Below, piece after piece: positions 43,985-52,657 of a DNA stretch of 64,000 nucleotides. The translations under genes and the position numbers were made by a program. The stretch covers positions 48,729-112,728 of the forward strand of contig CAVTLC010000011.1 of the NCBI GenBank assembly GCA_963735445.1, read 5' to 3'. Each line of letters opens with the position of its first letter. Within the stretch, counting starts at the first letter, position 1. The notes below the pieces were generated by a model, which saw only the letters and a program-made list of their open reading frames with translations, made no database searches and had not been told where the DNA came from. Source of the stretch: AP-15 sp963735445. Its GTDB lineage: Bacteria; Pseudomonadota; Alphaproteobacteria; ATCC43930; CGMCC-115725.

Positions 43985-45278
43985 ATGAATAGCCGGCCGG
44001 CGGTGCTTTTCCTATGCCAGCGGCTGCCTTTTCCCCCCAACAAGGGGGAAAAGATCACTTCCTTCAATTTAGTTCGGCATTTGGGTCAGCGCTTCAATGT
44101 TCACGTCGGCACTTTCGTCGACACGAACGAGGATAACCCCGAGATCGAGGGGCTCCGTCCCTATTGCGCGAGCCTCCACGTCGAGCACATCGTCAAACCC
44201 TGGGCGTGGGTGCCGGCAGGTTTACGCTGGCTGGGCGGTTTGCCCATCAGTTTCGCATTGTTCCGCGCTCCTGGGCTAAAGGCGTATGTGCGCGCGGTAA
44301 TTGAGCAATATCAGCCAGTCGCGATCGTCACCCATAGCAGCAACATCTCGGACTACGCCCTGACGCCAACACCCAGGCGGACAGTGCGCGTATTGCACTT
44401 TGCCGATGTGGATTCCGAGAAGTTTGCTGCGTATGCGGAGCGGACCACGAAATGGAAGCGGTGGCTGTTCGCGCTTGAAGCGCGACGGGTGCGCGCTGCG
44501 GAGGCGCGCCTGACTGCCGGTGCCGATGCAATCGCCTTTGTCTCTGACGAGGAGGCAGCGCTGTTCCGCAGCGTCGTCGGCACCCGCGCGGCCCGGATCG
44601 TCACGATCGCCAATGGTGTCGACGCTGAGGCCTTCGATCCAGGCAAGCCGTGGCCGCGGCCAGCCTGGAGCGACGGTCCGGCTTTCGTGTTCACCGGTGC
44701 TATGGACTATCAGCCCAATATCGATGCCGTGGTCTGGTTTGCCGACACCGTTCTTCCGAGAACTCCTCGCCGTTCACAGCAATGTGCAGTTTGCTATTGT
44801 CGGGTCGAACCCGGCGCAGGCGGTCAGGGCACTGGCGAGCCGTCGCAACGTGATCGTTACTGGACGTGTACCGGATGTACAGCCCTATCTCGCCTATGCC
44901 GCAGCTGTCGTGGCGCCATTGCAAATCGCTCGCGGCATTCAGAATAAGGTATTGGAGGCGTTGGCAATGGGCCGGCCGACTATTGTCAGCGCTCACGCGC
45001 TAACCGGGATCGGCACGCCCGACACCACGCCGGTGATCACCGCCGACAGCGCGGAGGCATGGGTTGCCGCCTGCCTGCAAATCCTCGACGAGCCCGCCTC
45101 GGCCGCCGCTTTGGCGGCGCGCGCACGCCCCTTCGTGCTTGACCATTTCAGCTGGGATGCGCGGCTGCGCACCCTCGACGAGCTGTTGTCATCGGCTTGG
45201 CCGGCCCAATCTCTGGACGGATCCAGCGAGGGATGCGGGCTTAGACCCGATACTGACTTAAGTGTGCCCGTGTCATGA
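43985..45278 (+). pseudogene. TIGR03087-like glycosyltransferase, +1 frameshift near 44759
   Basis: GT-B glycosyltransferase resembling the PEP-CTERM/exosortase-associated TIGR03087 group: LFLCQRLPFPPNKGEKITSFNLVRHL at the N-terminus and HFADVDSEKFAAYA in the middle. The frame from 43985 is good to FTGAMDYQPNIDAVVWFADTVLP, then fails. Skipping one base near 44759 restores ELLAVHSNVQFAIVGSNPAQAV and the rest of the donor-binding domain (GRGIQNKVLEAL-like segment ARGIQNKVLEALAMGRPTIV) to the stop at 45278, which overlaps hddA as ATGA. Restored length is about 431 residues. No exosortase or PEP-CTERM protein is visible in the window, so the group assignment does not prove that pathway. Confidence 0.8.
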
Positions 45279-46303
45279 TTATCCGTTCTCGTGCACCACT
45301 GCGTTTGGGTTTGGCCGGCGGCGGCACCGATGTGTCGCCATATTGCGATCAGTATGGCGGCGCGGTGCTCAATGTAACGATCGACCAGTATGCCTACACG
45401 ATTATCGAGCCCACCGATGACGACCGGGTGTGCTTTACCGCAACGGATATTGGCTCTCAATTCGAGGCCGCCGCAGACGACGCGATCGAGATTGCAGACC
45501 CGCTGATCCTGCATCGGGCCGTCTACCGGCGCATCATCACGCAATTCAATGATGGCCGCCCGCTGCCATGCCGCATTACGACCTTTTGCGACGCGCCCCC
45601 CGGGTCAGGGTTGGGAACCTCTTCAACCATGGTCGTCTCGATGATCAAAGCCTTTGTCGAGTGGCTGAATCTGCCGCTCGGCGAATACGAAATTGCCCAT
45701 CTGGCGTTCGAAATCGAGCGCCTTGACGCCAAGCTCGGTGGCGGACGTCAAGATCAGTACGCGGCGACTTTCGGGGGCGTGAATTTCATCGAGTTCTATC
45801 CCGAAGATCGGGTCATTGTTAACCCGCTGCGCATCAAGAATTGGATCATCTCGGAGATGGAGACATCGCTGGTCCTGTTCGACAGCGGCGTCTCGCGTTC
45901 ATCGGCCCGCATCATCAAGGAGCAGACCGATAATCTGACAAGTAACAGCGGAACCACGCTAGAGGCGATGCACGCAATCAAGGACGACGCTTTTCACATG
46001 AAAGAATGTTTGCTGAAAGGCGACTTTGACAACTTCGCAGTTTGCATGCGCAAGTCCTGGGACGCCAAAAAAAGGCTCGCCGACAATGTCAGCAACAGCC
46101 ATATCGACCAAGTCATCGAAGCGGCGCTCGCGGCGGGGGCGCGGGCGGGAAAAGTGTCGGGGGCCGGCGGCGGCGGCTTTGTAACCTTTCTCGTTGCCCC
46201 GGAACGGCGCATGGACGTCATCCGCGCCCTATCGCGCGAGGATGGCCATGTCATGGTTTGCCACTTCACGCGGCACGGAACCGAGGGCTGGAAGATCCTC
46301 TAG
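45275..46303 (+). CDS. hddA: GHMP kinase, HddA-like (D-glycero-D-manno-heptose 7-phosphate kinase)
   Basis: A 342-residue GHMP kinase. The N-terminal RAPLRLGLAGGGTDVSPYCDQYGG and the ATP loop PPGSGLGTSS (108-117), then LDAKLGGGRQDQYAATFGG and KVSGAGGGGFVTFL, match HddA, which makes heptose 1,7-bisphosphate on the way to GDP-D-glycero-alpha-D-manno-heptose. Fucokinase-type GHMP enzymes are related, but the QDQYAA block and the HddC-like gene two positions downstream favour HddA. Its ATG overlaps the preceding stop. Confidence 0.85.
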   Translation: MIIRSRAPLRLGLAGGGTDVSPYCDQYGGAVLNVTIDQYAYTIIEPTDDDRVCFTATDIGSQFEAAADDAIEIADPLILHRAVYRRIITQFNDGRPLPCRITTFCDAPPGSGLGTSSTMVVSMIKAFVEWLNLPLGEYEIAHLAFEIERLDAKLGGGRQDQYAATFGGVNFIEFYPEDRVIVNPLRIKNWIISEMETSLVLFDSGVSRSSARIIKEQTDNLTSNSGTTLEAMHAIKDDAFHMKECLLKGDFDNFAVCMRKSWDAKKRLADNVSNSHIDQVIEAALAAGARAGKVSGAGGGGFVTFLVAPERRMDVIRALSREDGHVMVCHFTRHGTEGWKIL

Positions 46304-46306
46304 GCA

Positions 46307-47521
46307 ATGCGCATCCTCTTTCACCACCGCATTGCCTCACGCGATGGCCAGGCTGTCCATATCGAGGAACTGATCGCCGCACTGCAAAGCTTGGGGCACG
46401 AGACGGTCCTCATTGGACCGCCGAACCTAATGCGGACCGGATTTGGCGGCTCCAATCCACTGGTAGATCGCATCAAGCAGTCAATCCCAAAGGCGCTTTA
46501 TGAACTGCTGGAGATCGCCTACAATCTGAAGGCATTTCTGCGCCTGCGTGCGGCAGTGCAGGTCCACCGCCCCGATGTGATCTACGAGCGCTTCAGTCTA
46601 TTCCTGTTCGCGGGTATCTGGGTACGTCGTCTGTACCATCTGCCGATGCTGCTTGAGGTCAACTCGCCACTTTATGAAGAGCGGGCACAGAATGACGGGC
46701 TGCGTTTGCATCGCCTTGGCCGCTGGGCGCAACGCCTATTGTGGAACCGGGTCGATCACGTTCTGCCCGTGACCGGCGTGCTGGCCCGCGCTGTGGCCGA
46801 GTATGGTGTCGCGCCGTCGCGCATAACGGTCATCCCGAATGGCGTCAACCCCGAGCGCTTCGGCATCGTCCCCGATATCCAAATCGCTAAGTCGGACCTC
46901 GGCCTGCCATCGCGCGTGGTTCTCGGCTTTACTGGCTTTATCCGCAGCTGGAACGCGGTTCACCGGCTGATCGATTTCGTGGCCCTGCACCGCGCCGAAC
47001 TCGATCTGCATATTCTTGTCGTTGGCGACGGCCCCGCCCGCAATTTCCTCGAGAACTACGCGGGAGAGCGGGGTCTGGCTGATCGGCTGACGATCACCGG
47101 CATCGTCGAGCGCGATGATGTCGCCCGTCACATCGCCGCCTTTGACATCGCCGTGGTGCCAAGCATGACGCCTTATTCCTCACCGCTTAAGCTTTTCGAG
47201 TACCTGCAACTCGGCCGCGCGATCGTCGCACCCGACGCCGAGAACATTCGAGAAGTCCTGACCAATGGGAAAGACGCGCTGCTTTTCGATCCGGCCACAG
47301 ACGGGGCGCTGGAAGCGGCCCTCTTCCGGCTATGCGTCGATCCATCACTGCGCGCCCGACTGGGGGAAGCCGCTCGCCAAACAATCGTTGAGAGATCCTT
47401 CACCTGGAGCCGCAACGCGGAACGTGTCTTGGCCATCGCTGAGGCGGCCATTTTGCAGTCCCCGGGACGTCGCGCGACGGCTACACCTGCGGGTCAGAGT
47501 TCTCGCAGCGTCCAGAATTAG
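46307..47521 (+). CDS. Glycosyltransferase family 4 protein
   Basis: A 404-residue GT-B enzyme. The acceptor half begins MRILFHHRIASRDGQAVHIEELIAALQSLGHE; the donor half has VIPNGVNPERFG, GFTGFIRSWNAVHRLID and the ExxxE-type SPLKLFEYLQLGRAIVAPD (about 295-313). It follows hddA by 3 bp and precedes the heptose nucleotidyltransferase, so transfer of a heptose to a surface glycan is a reasonable but unproven role. Confidence 0.88.
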   Translation: MRILFHHRIASRDGQAVHIEELIAALQSLGHETVLIGPPNLMRTGFGGSNPLVDRIKQSIPKALYELLEIAYNLKAFLRLRAAVQVHRPDVIYERFSLFLFAGIWVRRLYHLPMLLEVNSPLYEERAQNDGLRLHRLGRWAQRLLWNRVDHVLPVTGVLARAVAEYGVAPSRITVIPNGVNPERFGIVPDIQIAKSDLGLPSRVVLGFTGFIRSWNAVHRLIDFVALHRAELDLHILVVGDGPARNFLENYAGERGLADRLTITGIVERDDVARHIAAFDIAVVPSMTPYSSPLKLFEYLQLGRAIVAPDAENIREVLTNGKDALLFDPATDGALEAALFRLCVDPSLRARLGEAARQTIVERSFTWSRNAERVLAIAEAAILQSPGRRATATPAGQSSRSVQN

Positions 47522-47554
47522 TATCAAAAGACCGATCCAGGTCAGGACACCGCG

Positions 47555-48793
47555 ATGCGCGCAGCGACGGTCCGCCAGGCTGCCATTCTGACCGGTGGGC
47601 TTGGCACGCGGCTCGGCGAGTTGACAGCCTCGACACCGAAGCCGCTGCTGGCCTGCGGCGACCGACCGTTCCTGGCCTGGCTGCTACGCGAGCTGAGCCG
47701 CTTCGGCATCGAGGAAGTCATCCTGTTGACTGGCCATCTGGGCGACGCCGTCGAAGCAATGCTGCCGCTGATTAAGGCCAGCCTTCCCAAGCCCCTGCGC
47801 GTTGTCTGTAGTCGCGAGCAACAGCCCGCCGGGACTGGCGGCGCGCTGTTCCACGCCCGAGAGCATCTCGCGGAGCGGTTCCTCGTCTGCAATGGCGATT
47901 CATGGTTCGACTTCAATCTCGCCCGCCTGCTGGCCGACGCTGTACGCGATCCGGAAGAGACAATCGGTCGTATCGCCTTGCGGCGTCTCGATGACGCTAC
48001 GCGCTATGGCGTGGTCGAAATGGATGGAGATTGCATCACCAGTTTTCGCGAACGGGATCAGCGCAGCCAACCGGGCATCATCAACGCCGGTATTTATTTG
48101 TTTGACCACCGCGCGCTGGATGTGGCGACCGCGGTCTGCTCGCTGGAACGCGACGTCATGCCGGCGCTCGCCGCCCGCGGCGCATTGCGCGGCACCGTGG
48201 CCGACGGCTATTTTATCGATATCGGCATCCCGGCGGATCTGACGCGCGCCCAGACCGAGCTGCCGGCGCGGCTGCTTCGTCGCGCGTTGTTTCTGGGCAG
48301 CGATCTCGTCGCCAAATTCGACCGCGGCCGTGTCGGCGACCGCGAGCGGTTCGACCTCATGCCAGGCGCTCTGACCACGATCCGGGCGGCATCGGATGCG
48401 GGCTGGCACGTCTTTGTCGTGACTAGCCAATCCGAGATGGCAAATGGCCTTGGTGACGAGCCGGACTTCGTTTCCCTCTGGGCAGCGACGACCGACGCAG
48501 TCCGCGCCGAGGGTGGGACGATCGACGACTGGCGTTGCCGCGCCCCTCAACCGAGTCCAGCCGAGACCTTCCGACGGGACCGCGGCTCAAGCGAACTGGG
48601 ATCGGAAATGCTGCTCGACCTGTTGGCGCGTTGGCAGGTCGATCCAGCCCGCTGCCTGCTGATCGGCGATCGGCCTGGTGATCTGACTGCCGCCACCGCG
48701 GCCGGCATCCCGGCGCATCTGTTCCCCGGTGGTAATCTGGCTGAGTTTGCAGTGCCGCTGCTGGCGGATTGCGAACGTCACCCTAATCCATAG
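47555..48793 (+). CDS. Heptose-1-phosphate nucleotidyltransferase fused to a GmhB-like HAD domain
   Basis: A 412-residue fusion. Residues 1-230 are an HddC-like nucleotidyltransferase: GGLGTRLGE (14-22) with PKP at 28-30, the QQPAGTGGALFHA and CNGDSWFD metal-site block (112-119), and GYFIDIGIPADL (218-229). Residues 243-412 resemble GmhB, the heptose-bisphosphate phosphatase. However the HAD nucleophile position is changed: the usual FLDRDG is FLGSDL (Gly248, Asp250), and motif II reads VTSQS. The late IGDRPGD motif (370-376) is intact. The phosphatase is therefore probably inactive or altered. Together with hddA this covers two or three steps to GDP-heptose; no gmhA is seen nearby. Confidence 0.82.
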   Translation: MRAATVRQAAILTGGLGTRLGELTASTPKPLLACGDRPFLAWLLRELSRFGIEEVILLTGHLGDAVEAMLPLIKASLPKPLRVVCSREQQPAGTGGALFHAREHLAERFLVCNGDSWFDFNLARLLADAVRDPEETIGRIALRRLDDATRYGVVEMDGDCITSFRERDQRSQPGIINAGIYLFDHRALDVATAVCSLERDVMPALAARGALRGTVADGYFIDIGIPADLTRAQTELPARLLRRALFLGSDLVAKFDRGRVGDRERFDLMPGALTTIRAASDAGWHVFVVTSQSEMANGLGDEPDFVSLWAATTDAVRAEGGTIDDWRCRAPQPSPAETFRRDRGSSELGSEMLLDLLARWQVDPARCLLIGDRPGDLTAATAAGIPAHLFPGGNLAEFAVPLLADCERHPNP

Positions 48794-48810
48794 CGTGACA
48801 AAGCTGAGGT

Positions 48811-49980
48811 TTATCTCATCCCCAGCCGATGCGAGGCGAGGCGGGCGCCTTCGGCTAGCGATTTCAGCTTGGCCCAGACGACGTCCTCGGCGACGCGGCC
48901 CATCCCGGCCGAGGTGTCGAAGCCGCAATCGGTGCCGGCAATCACGCGGTGCGGGTCCCCGACCACCTGGGCGATGCGTTCGAGGCGATCGGCAACGGCT
49001 TCGGGGTGCTCGACAAAATTTGTCAGGCTGTCGATGACCCCGGCGATCAGGATCTGGTCACCCGACAGCGGCATCTTTTCAAAGATTTTGTATTCGTGCG
49101 CATGGCGCGGGTTGGCGAACGGCAAGAAGAACGCGCCGACCTTGGCCTGGTAAAGGATCGGCAGGATATCGGAGAGCGGCACGTCACTGTCGTGCGGGCC
49201 TTCGTAATTGCCCCAGCAGACATGCAGCCGCACCGCTTCCCGCGGGATGTTCACGAGTGCTGCGTTGATCGTCTCAACGACGCGCTCGACAAAGCCAAGA
49301 AAATCGGCGAGCGGTCGATCCTGATAAGAAAGGTGGCGTTCGAGCGCCAGATCGGGGCAATCGAGCTGCAATAAAAAACCGGAATCGACAATCGCCTCGT
49401 ATTCCTCGCGCAACGCCGCACCGAGATCGGCGAGATAGGCGGCCTCGGTCGGATAATGCTCGTTCTTCATCGCTCCGGCGATGATCCCGGGCGAGGGCGC
49501 CGTCAAAAACGGCTCGACAAAATGCGTGCCGGTATCGGCGAGCGCCGCGCGGAAATCGGCGATTTCCGCCTCGACCGCCTCGCGGCCGAGATAGCGCACC
49601 GGGCCGATCGCCTTTGGCGGCCCCATATTGCTGACCGCCTCACGCGATGCGAGCTGCTCCTCCATAATGCGGCGGAATACCGGATAGCGCAGCGCATCGG
49701 CGCGGGTGCGGCGCTGCCACGATCCGCCAAACCCGCTCATGCGATGCCGGATGTGCAGAAAAAAGCCTTCGCGCTGCTGCTCGCCGTTGTTGCCGATATC
49801 GACTCCGGATTCGGCCTGCTTTTTGACGACCCAGCGCAGCGCCTCCTTACCCAATCGGTCGAGTTCGGTTGGATCGACCGCTTCGCCGCGCGCCCGGCGA
49901 ATGTGCAACCGGGTCAACTCGGCGGGTCGGGGCAGACTGCCGGTGTGGGTGGTCAGAATGCGGTCTTCGCTGCGGCGCAT
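48811..49980 (-). CDS. Cobalamin-independent methionine synthase II family protein
   Basis: A 389-residue protein resembling the C-terminal catalytic half of MetE. It begins ILTTHTGSLPRPAEL, has DIGNNGEQQREGFF, LHVCWGNYEGPHDSD with a likely zinc-ligand Cys, and GTDCGFDTSAGMGR with the second Cys. The separate N-terminal domain of MetE is absent. Relatives include epoxyalkane:coenzyme M transferase and stand-alone methyltransferases, so a methyl or thiol transfer role is likely and true methionine synthesis is not proven. It converges on the heptose operon. Confidence 0.87.
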   Translation of the reverse strand: MRRSEDRILTTHTGSLPRPAELTRLHIRRARGEAVDPTELDRLGKEALRWVVKKQAESGVDIGNNGEQQREGFFLHIRHRMSGFGGSWQRRTRADALRYPVFRRIMEEQLASREAVSNMGPPKAIGPVRYLGREAVEAEIADFRAALADTGTHFVEPFLTAPSPGIIAGAMKNEHYPTEAAYLADLGAALREEYEAIVDSGFLLQLDCPDLALERHLSYQDRPLADFLGFVERVVETINAALVNIPREAVRLHVCWGNYEGPHDSDVPLSDILPILYQAKVGAFFLPFANPRHAHEYKIFEKMPLSGDQILIAGVIDSLTNFVEHPEAVADRLERIAQVVGDPHRVIAGTDCGFDTSAGMGRVAEDVVWAKLKSLAEGARLASHRLGMR

Positions 49981-50117
49981 CGTCGCTTTCCCCTCAAATA
50001 TCCAGCGAGTTGTGCAGCTTAGCGTCGCAGAGCGCGGTCCGATCCGGTGCTACTGCGAACAACTCGCTTGCGTCCGAGACACCAGCCTCTTAGATTGGAT
50101 GCATTGGCGCAACAACT

Positions 50118-50133
50118 GAAAGGAGGTGATCCT
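50118..50133 (+). promoter_or_regulatory. Extended Shine-Dalgarno (15-nt match to the 16S tail)
   Basis: GAAAGGAGGTGATCC (50118-50132) is complementary to the 3' tail of alphaproteobacterial 16S rRNA over its full length, and sits directly ahead of a GTG at 50134. Confidence 0.7.
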
Positions 50134-50202
50134 GTGTCTAGCCTTAAACCGCGGTTCATCGCTGCCGTGACCAGGATCTCTTCTGTGGAGATCGGCGCCT
50201 GA
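50134..50202 (+). CDS. Possible 22-codon peptide or leader ORF
   Basis: GTG-initiated frame encoding VSSLKPRFIAAVTRISSVEI and two more residues (GA), ending TGA. The very strong ribosome site argues that it is translated. It is followed by stacked hairpins and a terminator (50221-50281), and the next downstream gene is on the other strand, so it is not an attenuator for a neighbour in this orientation. It could be a small protein or the coding part of a small RNA. Confidence 0.4.
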   Translation: MSSLKPRFIAAVTRISSVEIGA

Positions 50203-50249
50203 CATAGGGCGCACGGTTTGCGGCCGCGAAGGCCGCCGTTTCGGCGGAA

Positions 50250-50281
50250 GGGCCGTCCCACGGGGCGGCCCTTCTTCTTTT
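50250..50281 (+). terminator. Strong hairpin with T-rich tail after the 22-codon ORF
   Basis: GGGCCGTCCC pairs with GGGGCGGCCC (one G.U pair) around a tight loop, followed by TTCTTCTTTT. Two smaller hairpins (50221-50247) precede it. It also faces the end of the deacetylase gene. Confidence 0.7.
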
Positions 50282-50333
50282 GGGCATCTATTTCGGCGGC
50301 CACGCCACCCAGCTGATACCCCCATTACCGCCA

Positions 50334-51209
50334 TCAGGCGCCTGCCCTCGCTTGCAAATACCAGTCGAGGATTTCGATCCCGTTCCAGTGCAGGACTCCG
50401 GCATGCCGGGCGATATGCTCGTAGACCGCTTCGAGATATTTGATGCGGTGTGGCTGGCCGCTGATATAGGGGTGGATCGCAATCGCCATAATCTTGGCCC
50501 GCTCCGCCCCTTCATCGTACAGCCGGTCGAAGGTGTCGATGCAGCGGGTCGTGAAATAACCTGATTCGTGATGCTGGACGAGCATCATCGGGATGTCGTT
50601 GAGCTCGACCGAATAGGGCAAGGTTATCAGCGGGCCGTGCTTGGTGCGGATCTCGGTCGGCTCATCGTCATAGACCCAATCACCGATGTATTTGACGCCG
50701 GCCGCGGCCAACAAGTCCGGGGTGTCGTAGGTTTCGGTGAGACCCGGACCGAGCCAGCCGACAGGCCTGGTGCCGGCAAAGTGTTCGAGCGTGTCGAGCG
50801 ACTTGCCGATCATCGCCGCCTGGTCGTCGACCTTATGGATCGGCATTTGCTCCCAGGCGTGGCCCATAAATTCCCAATCGGCGTCGCGTGCCGCTTGTGC
50901 GACGCGCGGGTAGCCCTCGCATACCCGGGCGTTGATCGACAAGGTCGGACGAATACCGAGCCTCTCGAACAATTTGAAAAACCGCCATACGCCGACGCGC
51001 ATCCCGTATTCATGCCACGACCAGTTTGGCACGTCGGGCAACAGCACCTGCCCGGTTGGCGCCGGCAACACCTGCCGCGCCATCGGTCGCGAAATCGACC
51101 AAAACTCGAGATTGACGATCGTCCACACGACGATGCGGGCGCGGTTGGGCAATTTGAGGGGCGGCCGGTCGACAATCGCTGAGAAGCTGCTGCGCTTGCG
51201 TGGAATCAT
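50334..51209 (-). CDS. Polysaccharide deacetylase family protein (PuuE/allantoinase-like)
   Basis: A 291-residue NodB-fold hydrolase. The metal-binding blocks appear as WSWHEYGMRVGVWRFFKLFERLGIRPTLSINARVCEGYP, then WEFMGHAWEQMPIHKV and PVGWLGPGLTETYDTPDLLAAAGVKYIGDWVYDDEP, a layout typical of the PuuE-like branch rather than chitooligosaccharide deacetylases. No signal peptide, so cytoplasmic. AGAGG precedes the ATG. Substrate (amide or N-acetyl group) is not determinable. Confidence 0.86.
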   Translation of the reverse strand: MIPRKRSSFSAIVDRPPLKLPNRARIVVWTIVNLEFWSISRPMARQVLPAPTGQVLLPDVPNWSWHEYGMRVGVWRFFKLFERLGIRPTLSINARVCEGYPRVAQAARDADWEFMGHAWEQMPIHKVDDQAAMIGKSLDTLEHFAGTRPVGWLGPGLTETYDTPDLLAAAGVKYIGDWVYDDEPTEIRTKHGPLITLPYSVELNDIPMMLVQHHESGYFTTRCIDTFDRLYDEGAERAKIMAIAIHPYISGQPHRIKYLEAVYEHIARHAGVLHWNGIEILDWYLQARAGA

Positions 51210-51426
51210 CGAAATTTCAACCTCTTGTCATAAAATTGGCGCTGGAATGTCGCGCTATGCGCCAGCGCTGACAAGCGCCGCGACAAGAGGGCGCACAGCT
51301 ATTGCGCGGCAAGGAATCCCTTGTGCAACGCAGCACTGCAAAGTCAACAATCCCCAGCGTCGATGACGCTGTTCATGCTGCGCCGGCGTTCACGACCCAG
51401 AATGAACAGGTAGAGAGGCTTAGCCG

Positions 51427-51864
51427 ATGAGGTTGCAGTACTTCCGGGGCAATGTCTTTGTCGCCAACCTGCCGCCGGATTTGACCGAGGATGAGCTGGC
51501 CGAAGCGTTCGATCCGTTCGGCATCGTGCTTAGCGCCTTTATCGCCAGGGATCCGGAAACAGGAAAGCGGCTGCGCTACGGTTTTGTCGACATCGCCACC
51601 GAGAAGGCCGCCAAGCTCGCGGTCGAAGCGATGAATGGCGCCGCGATCGACGGACATAATCTCGACGTTCGGATCAGCGAACGGCCGAACAAGGCCAAGA
51701 AGCGGCCAACCGCGCGAACTCCGGTGCGCCGTACCGCACCGCGGCCAGCCCCGCGCCGCGACGAGCCGGCCGAGGAGGCGGCAGATGGTTACACGATCAT
51801 GGCGCCACCACGGCGTCCACCGACCTTCCAGGTCGAGCGCCGCTCGTTGCCGCGCCGCGTCTAG
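51427..51864 (+). CDS. RNA-recognition-motif protein
   Basis: A 145-residue protein with one RRM. RNP2 is NVFVANLPP (residues 9-17) and RNP1 is RLRYGFVDI (48-56, in place of the usual K-G-F-G-F-V); DLTEDELAEAFDPFG is the first helix region. The C-terminus is Arg/Pro-rich (KKRPTARTPVRRTAPRPAPRR), a flexible RNA-binding tail. Bacterial RRM proteins are often cold- or stress-related. Its 3' end overlaps pncA by four bases in convergent orientation. Confidence 0.85.
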   Translation: MRLQYFRGNVFVANLPPDLTEDELAEAFDPFGIVLSAFIARDPETGKRLRYGFVDIATEKAAKLAVEAMNGAAIDGHNLDVRISERPNKAKKRPTARTPVRRTAPRPAPRRDEPAEEAADGYTIMAPPRRPPTFQVERRSLPRRV

Positions 51865-52493
51865 TCGCTGATCGTTACCCCGGCCTCTTTCATCGCCCGT
51901 ATAGCTTGCCCCAACGAGCCGTCGAGATCGATGCCACGACAGGCCTCAGTGGCAACCTCGACGGCAAAGCCCGCCTCGCGGGCGTCAATCGCCGAATACA
52001 GCACACAATAATCGGTCGCCAGACCACAGAGAGTGACACTCTCGAACCCGCGCTCGCGCAAATACGCAGCGAGCCCTGTTGGCGTGCGCCGATCGTTTTC
52101 ACGAAATGCCGAATAGGAATCGATCCCGGAGCGAAAACCCTTGCGCAAGACCAGCTCGGCGGGCGGGACCGCAAGCATCGGGTGAAAGGCTGCGCCCATC
52201 GTTCCCTGCACACAGTGGTCCGGCCACAAGGTTTGCGGTCCGTACGAGACCTCGATCGTCTCGAAAGGCTGGCGGCCGGGATGGGCGCTGGCGAAAGATA
52301 AATGGCCGGGCGGATGCCAGTCCTGGGTCAGCACAACATGAGCAAACTCGGCTGCCAGGCGATTGATTACCGGAATGATCGTGTCGCTGTCAGGGACGGC
52401 AAGGGCGCCGCCGGGACAGAAATCATTCTGCACATCGACGACGACAAGAACCTCGCGGTCGCTCCGCGATCGGGTGCCCGAGCCTCTGTTCAT
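51861..52493 (-). CDS. pncA: Nicotinamidase
   Basis: Hydrolyses nicotinamide to nicotinate for NAD recycling. The catalytic triad is present as Asp20 (VVDVQNDFCPGG), Lys118 (VLRKGF) and Cys163 (GLATDYCV); metal ligands lie in TQDWHPPGHLSFASAHPG. 210 residues from ATG 52493, which has AGGAGGAAGAA upstream; a start 9 codons earlier is less likely. The convergent RRM gene overlaps its end by 4 bp. Confidence 0.94.
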   Translation of the reverse strand: MNRGSGTRSRSDREVLVVVDVQNDFCPGGALAVPDSDTIIPVINRLAAEFAHVVLTQDWHPPGHLSFASAHPGRQPFETIEVSYGPQTLWPDHCVQGTMGAAFHPMLAVPPAELVLRKGFRSGIDSYSAFRENDRRTPTGLAAYLRERGFESVTLCGLATDYCVLYSAIDAREAGFAVEVATEACRGIDLDGSLGQAIRAMKEAGVTISD

Positions 52494-52657
52494 TTCTTCC
52501 TCCTCGGCTCGCCGAAGCAAAGGGTGCGAACCGAACCGCTGACCGCCATCCTATTTCGTCCCCCCGCGAAAGTGTACTGTCCCACAATATTGGCGCGACG
52601 AAACGGGTCGCCCCGTGCTCAGACCGACATCTGGTCTAGCAGGATGGAGCGGACAGC

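Noticed and set aside
50115..50135. Fragment of a 16S rRNA gene (3' end) on the minus strand
   Set aside because: Only the last 15 bases match; the bases before them do not follow the rRNA (no GCGGCT), so it is an extended Shine-Dalgarno, not an rRNA remnant.
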